The notes under the pieces are model-generated. The model saw nothing but the letters and a program-made list of their open reading frames with translations. It had not been told where the DNA came from and ran no database searches. The translations under genes and the position numbers were made by a program. Positions 40,401-48,681 of a DNA stretch of 64,000 nt are shown here, one piece after another. Source of the stretch: Massilia agri (GTDB taxonomy: Bacteria; Pseudomonadota; Gammaproteobacteria; Burkholderiales; Burkholderiaceae_D); contig NZ_JANUHA010000004.1 in NCBI RefSeq assembly GCF_024753255.1, positions 1-64,000 of the forward strand, written 5' to 3'. Every line of letters begins with the position of its first letter. The stretch's first letter is position 1.

Positions 40401-41103
40401 GCTCGGTCAGCGCCGCTTCGCCCAGCATGTCGTAGGAGTAGCGGTAGCCGCGGTTTTCGTTCTCGCGGCTGTTCTTGAGCGCTTCCTCGATGGTCTGGCC
40501 GGTGACGAACTGGTTGCCCAGCATGCGCATGGCCATGTCGACGCCCTTGCGGATCAGCGGCTCGCCACCCTTGGCGATCAGGCGGGTGAGGGCCGAACCC
40601 AGGTTCTTCTCGCTATTGGTCGACACCAGCTTGCCGGTGATGAGCAGGCCCCAGGTGGCCGCGTTCACGAACAGCGAAGGCGATTCGCCCAGGTGTTTTT
40701 TCCAGTCGCCGCGGCTGATCTTGTCGGCGATCAGGCGGTCGGCGGTTTCGCTGTCCGGGATGCGCAGCAGGGCTTCGGCCAGGCACATCAGCGCCACGCC
40801 TTCTTCCGAGGACAGCGAGAACTCGTGCATCAGCGCGTCCACGCCCGAGGCCCGGGTACGCTTTTCGCGCACGCTCGAGACCAGGCGGTGGGCCAGCATG
40901 TAGGCGTCGCCGTTGGCGCTGGCGCCCTGCGCCAGCAGCCATTGCACTGCTTCGGTTTCGTCGCGGCGGTAGGCGGCGGTGATGGCCGCGCGCAGCGGGG
41001 TCTGTTCGCGCTTGATTTCGCTCTTGAGTGCATCGAAGGGAACGAAAGTGGAAACCGGGGTCGAGGTCGAAGCGGTCGAAGCCGGAGCTGCGGCAATCTG
41101 CAT
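37432..41103 (-). CDS. putA: Bifunctional proline dehydrogenase / L-glutamate gamma-semialdehyde dehydrogenase
   Basis: A 1223-residue PutA that oxidises proline to glutamate by channelling through two active sites. Residues about 80-180 are the helical arm. Residues about 190-490 are the FAD barrel (SIKLSALHPRYSRAQY, MVRLVKGAYWDAEIKRAQ, FATHNAHSLSVI). Residues about 560-1010 are the aldehyde dehydrogenase with CISPWNFPLAIFTGQVAAAL, FTGSTEVAQLINRTL, VAETGGQNALIVDSSAL and the catalytic Cys in AGQRCSALRVLFLQED. The C-terminal lobe follows. No ribbon-helix-helix DNA-binding domain precedes the arm, so it is not the self-repressing trifunctional form. A divergent Lrp-type regulator lies 225 bp away. 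Confidence 0.96.
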   Translation of the reverse strand: MQIAAAPASTASTSTPVSTFVPFDALKSEIKREQTPLRAAITAAYRRDETEAVQWLLAQGASANGDAYMLAHRLVSSVREKRTRASGVDALMHEFSLSSEEGVALMCLAEALLRIPDSETADRLIADKISRGDWKKHLGESPSLFVNAATWGLLITGKLVSTNSEKNLGSALTRLIAKGGEPLIRKGVDMAMRMLGNQFVTGQTIEEALKNSRENENRGYRYSYDMLGEAALTEQDAKNYYASYETAIHAIGKASNGRGIKDGPGISIKLSALHPRYSRAQYQRVMGELLPRVRSLVLLAKSYNIGINIDAEEADRLEISLDMLESLAFDKELEGFEGIGLVVQAYQKRCPFVIDYLVDLAKRSSRKFMVRLVKGAYWDAEIKRAQVEGMPGYPVYTRKVYTDVSYLTCARKLLAASDILYPQFATHNAHSLSVIYTWAKADGVSNYEFQCLHGMGETLYDQVVGPRKLDKACRIYAPVGSHETLLAYLVRRLLENGANSSFVNQIVDENVAIDSLLADPFEQARASAGRPHPAIALPLQMFGDERKNSAGLDLVNENILATLAGGLAQQRQHLAMPLIAGPVDASARADVINPAMSSDVVGQVVEATRTDVETALAAASAFAGEWEASSVETRATILERTADLFEQNGTELMALAVREAGKSLPNAIAELREAVDFLRYYAVQIRDSKADGALGPVTCISPWNFPLAIFTGQVAAALVAGNVVLAKPAEQTPLIAHRAVELFHEAGTPRAALQLLPGRGEVVGAALTSDSRIKGVIFTGSTEVAQLINRTLAARAEQEGIDIPLVAETGGQNALIVDSSALPEQVVQDVLSSAFDSAGQRCSALRVLFLQEDIADKTIKMLKGAMLELRVGAPDRLATDIGPVIDAEAQRNLLAHIERMRATARGHYALELPDTVTKNGTFVPPTVLEIGSLAELKHEVFGPVLHIVRYRRAELPKVIGTINATGYGLTLGVHSRIDETIDFIVERAHVGNIYVNRNIVGAVVGVQPFGGEGKSGTGPKAGGPLYLKRLQRNTGPLMEHSRAFDAGLDALLGWMRANGHGELATLAQSYGRTALTNVEIALPGPTGERNTLAFTKRGTVLCAPKTAAGLLNQLAAALATGNRALVLAEPGLIPAELPALVKERVRFVGQDEIDASEFQIALLEAGLGGSLRAKLAARTGAIVGIVDTTAHEGVALWRLVAERAVCVNTTAAGGNASLMTLGV

Positions 41104-41327
41104 GGTGTCTCTTCAGAAAAAGGAATTGGATATCACCGAGCGTGCCCCGCGCAGCAAAAAACGCCGCACCGCATTGCGAGCGGCCGGCGTGCTGTGGAAC
41201 ACGTTGGAATGATTCGATTGTAGAAGGAAATCTTCTGGATTAATTCTGTTTTTAAGACAGACTAGCAAAAGATAGTTTTTGGTGCGACAATCTGGCCGAA
41301 TAATGTTTACATGGCAGGAGACAGACC
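41104..41327. promoter_or_regulatory. Divergent promoter region between putA and the Lrp-type regulator
   Basis: A 224-bp gap that holds both promoters. AT-rich around 41235-41310, with a short inverted repeat TCTGT-7-ACAGA at 41245-41261, a candidate Lrp-family site. I see no convincing -35/-10 pair. Confidence 0.4.
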
Positions 41328-41783
41328 ATGCTCGACAAGATCAGTAAGAAAATTCTCGTGGAACTGCAGAACGACGGGCGAATCAGCAACGTCGAGTTGG
41401 CTGCACGCGTCAACCTGTCTCCCGCCGCCTGCCTGGAACGGGTGCGCAAGCTGCACGAGTCCGGCTACATCACGGGCTACACGGCCCAGCTCAATCCCCA
41501 GCTGCTCGACGTTTCCCTGCTGGTGTTCATCGAGGTGGTGCTCGATCGTACCACTCCCGAGGTCTTCGATGCATTCAAACAGAGCGTGCAGATGATCCCG
41601 GAAGTGCTGGAATGCCACATGGTGGCGGGCGGCTTCGACTACCTGGTCAAGGCGCGCGTCAAGGACATGGCCGCCTACCGTGAATTCCTCGGCAAGACCC
41701 TGCTGCAGAAAGGTGTGCGCGAAACGCACACCTATGCGGTCATGGAAGAAGTCAAGAACACCACCAAGCTGCCGATCCGCTAG
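41328..41783 (+). CDS. Lrp/AsnC family transcriptional regulator, likely of putA
   Basis: A 151-residue Lrp-family protein. The N-terminal winged helix (LDKISKKILVELQNDGRISN, ELAARVNLSPAACLERVRKL) is followed by the RAM ligand-binding domain with VFIEVVLDRTT and the conserved VAGGFDYLVKARVKDM glycine. It diverges from putA, the usual position of the proline-responsive activator PutR/BkdR-like in alpha- and beta-proteobacteria, so I infer proline-dependent control of putA. It forms octamers in the family. The ATG has GGCAGGAGA-type upstream sequence. Confidence 0.88.
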   Translation: MLDKISKKILVELQNDGRISNVELAARVNLSPAACLERVRKLHESGYITGYTAQLNPQLLDVSLLVFIEVVLDRTTPEVFDAFKQSVQMIPEVLECHMVAGGFDYLVKARVKDMAAYREFLGKTLLQKGVRETHTYAVMEEVKNTTKLPIR

Positions 41784-41823
41784 CCCTGCCGGCGCGCTCC
41801 GAAGCCCGCATCCACGCTCGCGC

Positions 41824-43475
41824 CTACCGTGGCTTGCGCTGCATGGCGCGTTCGCGCGTCGCCCAGCTCTCGCCTCCTTTCCAACCGTATGACGTCGGCT
41901 TCGTGCGCGCGCCGGCCACTTCCTTCGCCAGGGAAGCCGGGCGGCTGATGTCGAAGACGTCGACCTGCCGGTGCATGACGGTGGTGCGGCGGGTCGAGTC
42001 GGTCACGCTGACCGTGACGCCGTAGCCGCCCTGGGACGGAAAGACAAACTCGCCGCGCACTTCTCCCCTGCCTCTGGATTCGCTCACCACCGCCGGCTGC
42101 GGTCCCCTGCCGTCGTGCCAGTCGATCGTCGCGGTATGGGTGTCCCCCGGGTTGCGGTCGCGGAAGGACAGGGTCAGCTGGACCGGCTCCTTGGGGCGCA
42201 GTGAGGAAAGCTGGATCGGCCCCAGCACCGGCGCATCGGTGCCGCCACCACCGCGCCGCAACAAGACTACGCCGGCATTCGAGTCGGCCACGATGTCGCC
42301 GCTGGGGGAAATGGCGCGCGCCTCGGTGAGTATGAGCCCTGCCGGTGGATTGAACAGGCGGGTGTTCAGGTCGGTGGCGGCGCCCCCTGGCGACCAGCGG
42401 TAGGCCAGGCTCTCCAAGGTATTCGATGGCCGCACGAAACCCACGGCCACGCCGCTGTCGTTCACGCCCAGCGCCTCGGAAGCGTGGGCCGGCGCAGGAT
42501 GCAGGTTGACCAGTCCGCGTGCACGCGAATACAGAAAGGCATGGGTGACGAGGTCCGCGACCAGCCTGCGGCCGACCACTTCACCCGATTCGCTGAGCGC
42601 TGTCGGGACCGTGTTGCTGCCGAGGCGCACGACGCCCTTGACGGGGCTCCACAGGTAGGCACGGAAGTTCGGTCCCTCTGTGTCGAGCATCCCTGTGATG
42701 TCGCCACGCTTGTTGATGAAATTGGCGCTCGCGCTCGACGGACCAAGCGCCAGCGGAGCGGGACGGCCGTTCGCATCCCACACCAGCACCCGCGCGGTGC
42801 CGCTGGCATCGTAACCGAAGCCGACGCTGGTATTGCGCTCGTTGATGTCGTCCGCGTAGGTTTCGCCGAAGCCGGCGAGGCCCGGCAGCGGCAACAGCCG
42901 GTTGTCCGCCGTCCAGCGCGCCGCCCGGAAGGTACTGTTCGCTGGTCCGGTGGCCGAGCTGCCGACGATCTCTCCACGGTTGTTGATCTCGCTGAGGAAG
43001 GTTTCCTCTTCAGGATTGAAGGCGCGTAAGGGAATCAGGCCGCGCCCGGGTGTCGGCGGAAGGGCTGGAAGGCGCTTGGAACGGGATCGCCGGGATAGGC
43101 AAGACGCACATTGAGGGCGATTTCCCCTTTGTCGTTCAGGCCGCCGAGGCGCGATGTGTCGTGGTTGGGCGGAAGGATGTCGACCAGGCGCTCGCCGTTG
43201 AAAAAGCCCACGTGCAGGCTGTCGTTCCCGAGCGGGACGTAATCGAAGGCGACCTGCCCGCGCGCGTTGATGATGGCGTTGAAGGACAGGGGCGAAATCA
43301 GGTTGACGATGCCGTAGACGTCGCCACCATGGGCGCCTGCCTTGCCCGCTTCGCTTGCCGCCGGCGTGGCGTAGGCGACATCGGTGCCGGCCGCCTGGAC
43401 GCTGCTCCATACGGTTGCGGCCAGGGCCAGCGCAGCGGTCGCGACGGAAACCAGCCTTGTGGATAAAGTTCGCAT
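41824..43475 (-). pseudogene. HAF-repeat exported protein, disrupted by a frameshift
   Basis: The start ATG at 43475 has GGAGGCAAGC upstream and opens a signal peptide (MRTLSTRLVSVATAALALAA). That frame runs to FQPFRRHPGAA and hits TGA near 43035, while the -1 frame continues with GRGLIPLRAFNPEEETF through repeated INNRGEIVGSS-type HAF units (also ALSESGEVVGRR and GVNDSGVAVGFV) and a C-terminal PKD-like domain ending at 41824. Reading one extra G in the CCCGGG at about 43045-43050 would join the two halves smoothly, so one base seems lost. HAF repeats are short glycine/asparagine-rich beta modules of unknown role. It may be an assembly error. Confidence 0.72.
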
Positions 43476-43641
43476 GCTTGCCTCCATGTGCTGCCCCATG
43501 CCGGATGCATGGCGCCTCACCAATGTAGAGGTGACGGATGCGATGAAGATGAGCTCTCGCAAACGGCGCGCCGATCAGGCGCAAGTTGCCGGTGCGAATT
43601 TCATGGTGGATATAAACGTCTTGGAACTGTGCCTAAAATCA

Positions 43642-43669
43642 CTGCGGGGCGGCAAAAACCGCCCCGCAG
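43642..43669 (-). terminator. Hairpin after the LysR gene, likely terminator
   Basis: CTGCGGGGCGG-CAAAAA-CCGCCCCGCAG, an 11-bp stem. The minus strand then has TGATTTTAGG, a weak U-tract. It starts 5 bp after the LysR stop. Confidence 0.68.
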
Positions 43670-43673
43670 GCAA

Positions 43674-44630
43674 TCAGACCACCTTGCGTGCGCCCGTCTT
43701 CGGCGCCGCGCTTTCCGCCATGCTTTCGAGGTTCTTGCGCAGCCAGCGGTGCGCCGGGCTGCGGCCGTCGCGCTCGTGCCAGAGCATGTCCAGGTGAACG
43801 GCCGGCAGCTGGAAAGGCAGTTCGCGCCAGACCAGCGCATCGGTCATGCCGGTCGAGACCATCAGGTGCTTCGGCAGCACCGTGATCAGGTCTGAATTCG
43901 CCACCACCCGCCCCGCGGTGAAGAACTGGTTCACGGTCAGGAGGATGCGGCGTTCGCGGCCGATCTGGGCCAGGGCCTCGTCGACCAGGCCGTGGGCGCG
44001 CCCCGAGAAGCTCACCAGGAGATGGTTGGCCTTGCAGTAGGTGTCGAGGTCGAGCTTTTCCTTGGCCAGCGGGTGGTCCTTGCGCATCACGCAGACGTAG
44101 ACGCCGGAATACAGGCGCTCGTGGCGGATCGGCGAGCCGGTTTCGTACGAGAGCTGGGCCGCCACGCCCGGGAAGAAGCCGACCGCCAGGTCGATGTCGC
44201 CACGCAGCAGCATGGGGCGCGGCTCGCGCGTGGTCAGGGGCACCATGCGGATGTTCACACCCGGGGCCTCGCGCTCGATGGAACGCATCAGGGAGGGCAG
44301 CCAGAGGGCGGCGGTGGCGTCGGCCATCGCCATCCGGAAGGTCGCCTGGGCCTTGGAGACGTCGAAGGTTTCCGGCATCACCGCCGCTTCCAGCGCGGCC
44401 AGGGCCTGGCGCACGGCCGGCCACAGCGCTTCCGCGCGCGGGGTCGGCTTGACGCCGTAGGCGGTGCGGATCAGGAGTTCGTCCCCGAGGCTCTCGCGCA
44501 GGCGCTTGATGGCGTTCGAGACCGCCGGCTGGGTCATCGCCAGGTGGCCGGCGGCGCGGGTGAGGTTTTGCTCGGTCATGACTGCGTCGAACACGCGCAG
44601 CAGGTTCAGGTCAAGCGTCAGGAAGCTCAT
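43674..44630 (-). CDS. LysR family transcriptional regulator
   Basis: A 318-residue LysR regulator. The N-terminal helix-turn-helix covers LNLLRVFDAVMTEQNLTRA and AMTQPAVSNAIKRLRESLGD, followed by DELLIRTAYGVKPTPRAEAL. The ligand-binding domain (from about residue 90) is of the NodD/LinR/NahR-like subgroup: MVPLTTREPRPMLLRGDIDL and VNQFFTAGRVVANSDLITVL. It diverges from a small plus-strand gene at 44769, its possible target, with 138 bp between. No binding half-sites (T-N11-A) stand out. Ligand unknown. Confidence 0.9.
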   Translation of the reverse strand: MSFLTLDLNLLRVFDAVMTEQNLTRAAGHLAMTQPAVSNAIKRLRESLGDELLIRTAYGVKPTPRAEALWPAVRQALAALEAAVMPETFDVSKAQATFRMAMADATAALWLPSLMRSIEREAPGVNIRMVPLTTREPRPMLLRGDIDLAVGFFPGVAAQLSYETGSPIRHERLYSGVYVCVMRKDHPLAKEKLDLDTYCKANHLLVSFSGRAHGLVDEALAQIGRERRILLTVNQFFTAGRVVANSDLITVLPKHLMVSTGMTDALVWRELPFQLPAVHLDMLWHERDGRSPAHRWLRKNLESMAESAAPKTGARKVV

Positions 44631-44768
44631 GGGCAGGTGGTAGCAATACGGACGTTGCCATGAGTGTACCTTAACTATTCATGAAATGGATAATCGTCAT
44701 CAGTGAACAAAATTAGATTTATATGTTGCGTCGCACTATAGTCGTGCCATCTCAACACCGAACACATC

Positions 44769-44963
44769 ATGAACGCGCTTGCCCTCCTCCAGACCACCGT
44801 AGCCGCCGTCCCGGTCGGCGATGTCCTGCGTACCGCGACGGGACTGGCGCTGGCAGGTGGCGTGGCCATGTTCTTCCGTCCCCTGCTCGTCGGTATTGGC
44901 CGCGCCGCAGTGTTGACCATCCGCCCGCGCCCGCCCAAGGTGCAGCTGGGCGAACGTTTCTGA
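44769..44963 (+). CDS. Small hypothetical membrane protein
   Basis: A 64-residue protein starting MNALALLQTTVAAVPVGD with one strong hydrophobic helix (TATGLALAGGVAMFFRPLLV) followed by a basic tail (RAAVLTIRPRPPKVQLGE). The positive tail after the helix suggests it stays in the inner membrane with its C-terminus inside. Not recognised as a named family. Two points favour a real gene: a strong terminator follows at 45001, and it is divergent from a LysR gene. No good ribosome site was found. Confidence 0.55.
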   Translation: MNALALLQTTVAAVPVGDVLRTATGLALAGGVAMFFRPLLVGIGRAAVLTIRPRPPKVQLGERF

Positions 44964-45000
44964 TCCAGGACAACGTCCTGACACCCGTCTTCCTCCATTG

Positions 45001-45034
45001 ACGCGGCCTCCGATCCGGACGCCGCGTTTTTTTT
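45001..45034 (+). terminator. Intrinsic terminator after the small membrane protein gene
   Basis: ACGCGGC ... GCCGCGT with an inner TCCG/CGGA helper stem, followed by eight T residues. It is oriented for the plus strand, 37 bp after the 44963 stop. Confidence 0.85.
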
Positions 45035-45512
45035 CGCCCGTTTTTCCGGTCGTCTCCGTCTCGAGGTGGCGATCGCCGGACCCGCTCCCTTTTTTACCCC
45101 TCGTTCAGCCCCCATTGACCCGCTAGCGCATCGTCGCTCGTGACTCTTCGTCACCCGGCTTTTCTCGCTCTTCCGATTTAACAAATATCACAATAAGTCA
45201 CCTTTCGAAATGTCGGCCCATTTTGTATCGAGAGGAGAAGAAAGCACGATGCGTGAAAATACTCCGAATTTAGAGCGAGGAAGAGCGAAATTTGGTGGGC
45301 TGTGGCTGGTGCGGGAGCAGGCTGCTTCCCAGGGTTGTTTTTCGCATGGATTAGTGAAAATGCCAGCACAAAGCGTGCTTATTGCTGAGTAATGCATGCG
45401 GTTATACAAAGTTCACATTGTAGCGACCAGTTAATGAAATTATTGGTCGATTAGGCGAGCGTAAGGAAGCGGGCCCGGAAAATTGCCATGTACGCAGCAG
45501 CTCGTCAGGAAA
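45035..45512. other. Gene-poor gap
   Basis: About 480 bp with lower G+C toward its right half. The only frame of note (45210-45392, 60 codons) has no protein-like composition or ribosome site. I see no repeat, tRNA or clear promoter. Confidence 0.5.
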
Positions 45513-46064
45513 TCATTTCTTCTCGCAGTTGAGCCGCTCGGACGACTCCTCGATGATGGACAGGACGGCCTCGGTATCGGTGGGCCTGGCCAGTTCCTCG
45601 GCCTCGGGGTCGACCCGGTCGGCGACCTGGGGCAGGTCGCGCCGCAGTTCCTCGAGCATCTGGATGATCTTGCTGGTCTTTTCGTCCGCCAGCAGGTTCA
45701 CTTGCAGGTCGAGGTGGGCGTGCTGGCTGGCGAGGGTGGACATGCGGTTCTGGCGAATCAGCACGGTGGTCGAGATGACGAAGGCGTTCAGGGCGATGAG
45801 GCCCTGCAGCCAGAAGAAGGGCGGCTCGTCCCACTGGTCGAAGCCGAGTTCGGGGGCGGCCAGGTTCCAGGCGATCCATAGCACGACGAAGACCAGGTTG
45901 CCGGCGACATAGCCGGGACTGCCGAGGAAGACGCTGATCCGCTCGACAAAGCGCTGCGCAGGCGTGAGTTCCTCCTCGTGCCGGGCATAGAATTCGGACA
46001 AGGTACCGACATGTTCATGCACGGAAGAAGGAATCACCTCTTCCTGATCGTCTTTCGCATCCAT
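45513..46064 (-). CDS. DUF1003 family membrane protein
   Basis: A 183-residue protein. An acidic N-terminus (MDAKDDQEEVIPSSVHEHVG) is followed by two transmembrane helices (YVAGNLVFVVLWIAWNLAA, FFWLQGLIALNAFVISTTVL), the invariant IRQNRMSTLASQHAHLDLQ segment and a coiled-coil-prone tail. This is the DUF1003 pattern; function unknown, possibly linked to cation stress. The ATG at 46064 gives the family-typical N-terminus. The gene is monocistronic and precedes the gap at 45035 in transcription. Confidence 0.88.
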   Translation of the reverse strand: MDAKDDQEEVIPSSVHEHVGTLSEFYARHEEELTPAQRFVERISVFLGSPGYVAGNLVFVVLWIAWNLAAPELGFDQWDEPPFFWLQGLIALNAFVISTTVLIRQNRMSTLASQHAHLDLQVNLLADEKTSKIIQMLEELRRDLPQVADRVDPEAEELARPTDTEAVLSIIEESSERLNCEKK

Positions 46065-46153
46065 GACGGCAGCATAGCCGCAGCACCGGGCGGCCAAGGT
46101 GCGGGCACGCACGCAGCCTGGCGCAGCCCTGGATGGAAGAAAGAGATAAAAAA

Positions 46154-46173
46154 AGCCGGCTGGACAGCCGGCT
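46154..46173 (-). terminator. Intrinsic terminator after the ferredoxin gene
   Basis: AGCCGGC-TGGACA-GCCGGCT followed on the minus strand by TTTTTTATCTC. It lies 6 bp beyond the ferredoxin stop, closing the coaD-ferredoxin unit. Confidence 0.88.
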
Positions 46174-46179
46174 CGGGGA

Positions 46180-47083
<904 letters not shown>

Positions 47084-47719
47084 TTATGCCGCGCTCGCCT
47101 GCGGTTTGAGCAGGTAATAGTAGACCATGCCCGCTTTGTCCTCGCGAATTGCTTCCCAGCCGCCCAGCCAGTCGGGTACTTCTCCCTCGAGGGGCAGGGC
47201 CTCACCCGTCTCCGCATACACCATGCCGTCTTCCTTCAGCAGCGCCCGGCACAGCGGCAGGATCTGGGTGAGCAGGCCGAGCTGGTAGGGCGGATCGAGG
47301 AAGATCACGTCGAAACGCTGGCCACGGGCGGCCAGGTCGCGCACCAGGGTCAGGGCGTCGGCGCGCAGCACGGAGACATTGCCGGCTTTCAGTTTGTCGC
47401 GGTTGGCTTCCAGCTGGCGTGCCGCCGGGCCGTGGTTATCCACCATGGTGACGGAAGCCGCGCCGCGGCTGGCAGCTTCGAAGCCGAGGGCGCCGGAGCC
47501 GGCGAACAGGTCGAGGAAGGCGGCGTTGTCCCAGTCGCTGCCGAGCTGGTGGTTGATCCAGTTGAAGACGGTCTCGCGCACCCGGTCCGGGGTCGGGCGC
47601 AAGCCTTCGGCGTCGAGGACCGGCAACAGGGCGCGTTTCCACATGCCGCCGATGATGCGGACCTGGCGCGGGGCCAGGCGCGGAGCCCCGTGGGGCTTGG
47701 GGGAAGACTTCTTTTGCAT
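47084..47719 (-). CDS. rsmD: 16S rRNA (guanine(966)-N2)-methyltransferase RsmD
   Basis: A 211-residue SAM methyltransferase. RIIGGMWKRALLPV near the start, PTPDRVRETVFNWINHQLG, the SAM loop FLDLFAGSGALGFEAASRGA near residue 75 and the catalytic DPPYQLGLL near 145 are all family hallmarks. It makes m2G966 in the 30S subunit. ATG 47719 (MQKKSSPKPHG) is the first Met that fits; the 35 codons further upstream are not conserved-looking. About 120 bp separate it from coaD on the same strand, so they may share a transcript. Confidence 0.94.
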   Translation of the reverse strand: MQKKSSPKPHGAPRLAPRQVRIIGGMWKRALLPVLDAEGLRPTPDRVRETVFNWINHQLGSDWDNAAFLDLFAGSGALGFEAASRGAASVTMVDNHGPAARQLEANRDKLKAGNVSVLRADALTLVRDLAARGQRFDVIFLDPPYQLGLLTQILPLCRALLKEDGMVYAETGEALPLEGEVPDWLGGWEAIREDKAGMVYYYLLKPQASAA

Positions 47720-47762
47720 GGGCGGCACTATAGCATGGGCATCCTGCCGCCCTTTCGCCGCG

Positions 47763-48656
47763 CTACTTGCCGGCCGCAAGTGCCTGGAAATCGTTGATCC
47801 AGCCTTGCATGCGCTCCTGGGCATGCTTTTTCTGGGCCGGGGTGGCCATGCGGATCGCGGCCAGGATGAACTTCGTGGTCTGGTCGAGGCTCGTATCGTA
47901 GAAGGCCTTGCGCTCGGGCGACTCCATGCGTCCGAACAGTTCGCGCTGCATCGCCGTGATCTGGGCCGCCGCCTGCTCGCGGTTCGGCTTCTCCTGCTGG
48001 AACTTGCGCAGCAGGGCCAGGATGCGGCGCTGGCGCCAGATGCGCTCTTCCAGCCAGACCTCGTTGTCGAGCGGACGCGCGTTCATGGTGCGGCGCAGGG
48101 CGTCTTCCTGTTCATTGCTGAAACGGCCGAACCACAGCTCGAGCTGGTCCATGGCCTTCTTGAAGCGGGCACGCTGGCGCTTCTCCACACTGCCCTCAAT
48201 AAATTTCTCGCGATATTCGGTGTTTTTCGTGTTGAACTTGCGCTCGATATCGGCGATCTGGTCTGGTTTGATGGACAGTGCCAGGGTGGTCAGTTCCGGC
48301 ACGGCGCGGGTCGCCAGGCGCTCGCCGCGGACACGGATTTCTCTGTAAATATTGATCAGGTCAGCCTGGGTGGGATTGCCGGCCAGTTCGCGCTGCATGG
48401 TGCCGAGCAGGGCCGCGTAATCGCGCAACTGGGTCTGGCGGTGCCACTGGAACAGTTTGTCGATGTCGCGCTTGGCGATGTCGGCCTGCTGGCCTTCCAG
48501 ATCGGCGTAGGAATCCAACCACCAATACAGTAAGGTATCGCCCTGGTTGTACGTAAAACGCACCGAGCTGCAAGCGGCAAGAAGGGCGAATAGCGCGACC
48601 AGGCAGAGCGCAATAGTGCGCTGGAACAAGGTGTCTGGCGTGTTAAACTTTTTCAT
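47763..48656 (-). CDS. Lipoprotein of the DUF6279 type
   Basis: A 297-residue protein with a lipoprotein leader: basic MKKFNTPDTLFQRT, hydrophobic core LCLVALFALLAAC and the lipobox LAAC with Cys29, followed by Ser-Ser (no Asp at +2, so outer-membrane sorting is predicted). The rest is mostly helical and highly charged, rich in Arg/Glu/Gln (ARFKKAMDQLELWFGRFSNE). It matches the DUF6279 group of beta- and gamma-proteobacterial lipoproteins; function unknown. Start codons of this gene and divergent glmU are only 25 bp apart. Confidence 0.8.
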   Translation of the reverse strand: MKKFNTPDTLFQRTIALCLVALFALLAACSSVRFTYNQGDTLLYWWLDSYADLEGQQADIAKRDIDKLFQWHRQTQLRDYAALLGTMQRELAGNPTQADLINIYREIRVRGERLATRAVPELTTLALSIKPDQIADIERKFNTKNTEYREKFIEGSVEKRQRARFKKAMDQLELWFGRFSNEQEDALRRTMNARPLDNEVWLEERIWRQRRILALLRKFQQEKPNREQAAAQITAMQRELFGRMESPERKAFYDTSLDQTTKFILAAIRMATPAQKKHAQERMQGWINDFQALAAGK

Positions 48657-48681
48657 ATTATCAACTTTTTGAGAACCGCAT

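Noticed and set aside
37342..41223. 1293-codon open frame on the plus strand opposite putA
   Set aside because: Antisense shadow of a GC-rich gene: composition is His/Arg/Gly/Gln-rich with no fold-like pattern, while the minus strand encodes an intact PutA.
45210..45392. 60-codon plus-strand frame in the gap before the DUF1003 gene
   Set aside because: No ribosome site, no family similarity, no terminator; probably chance.
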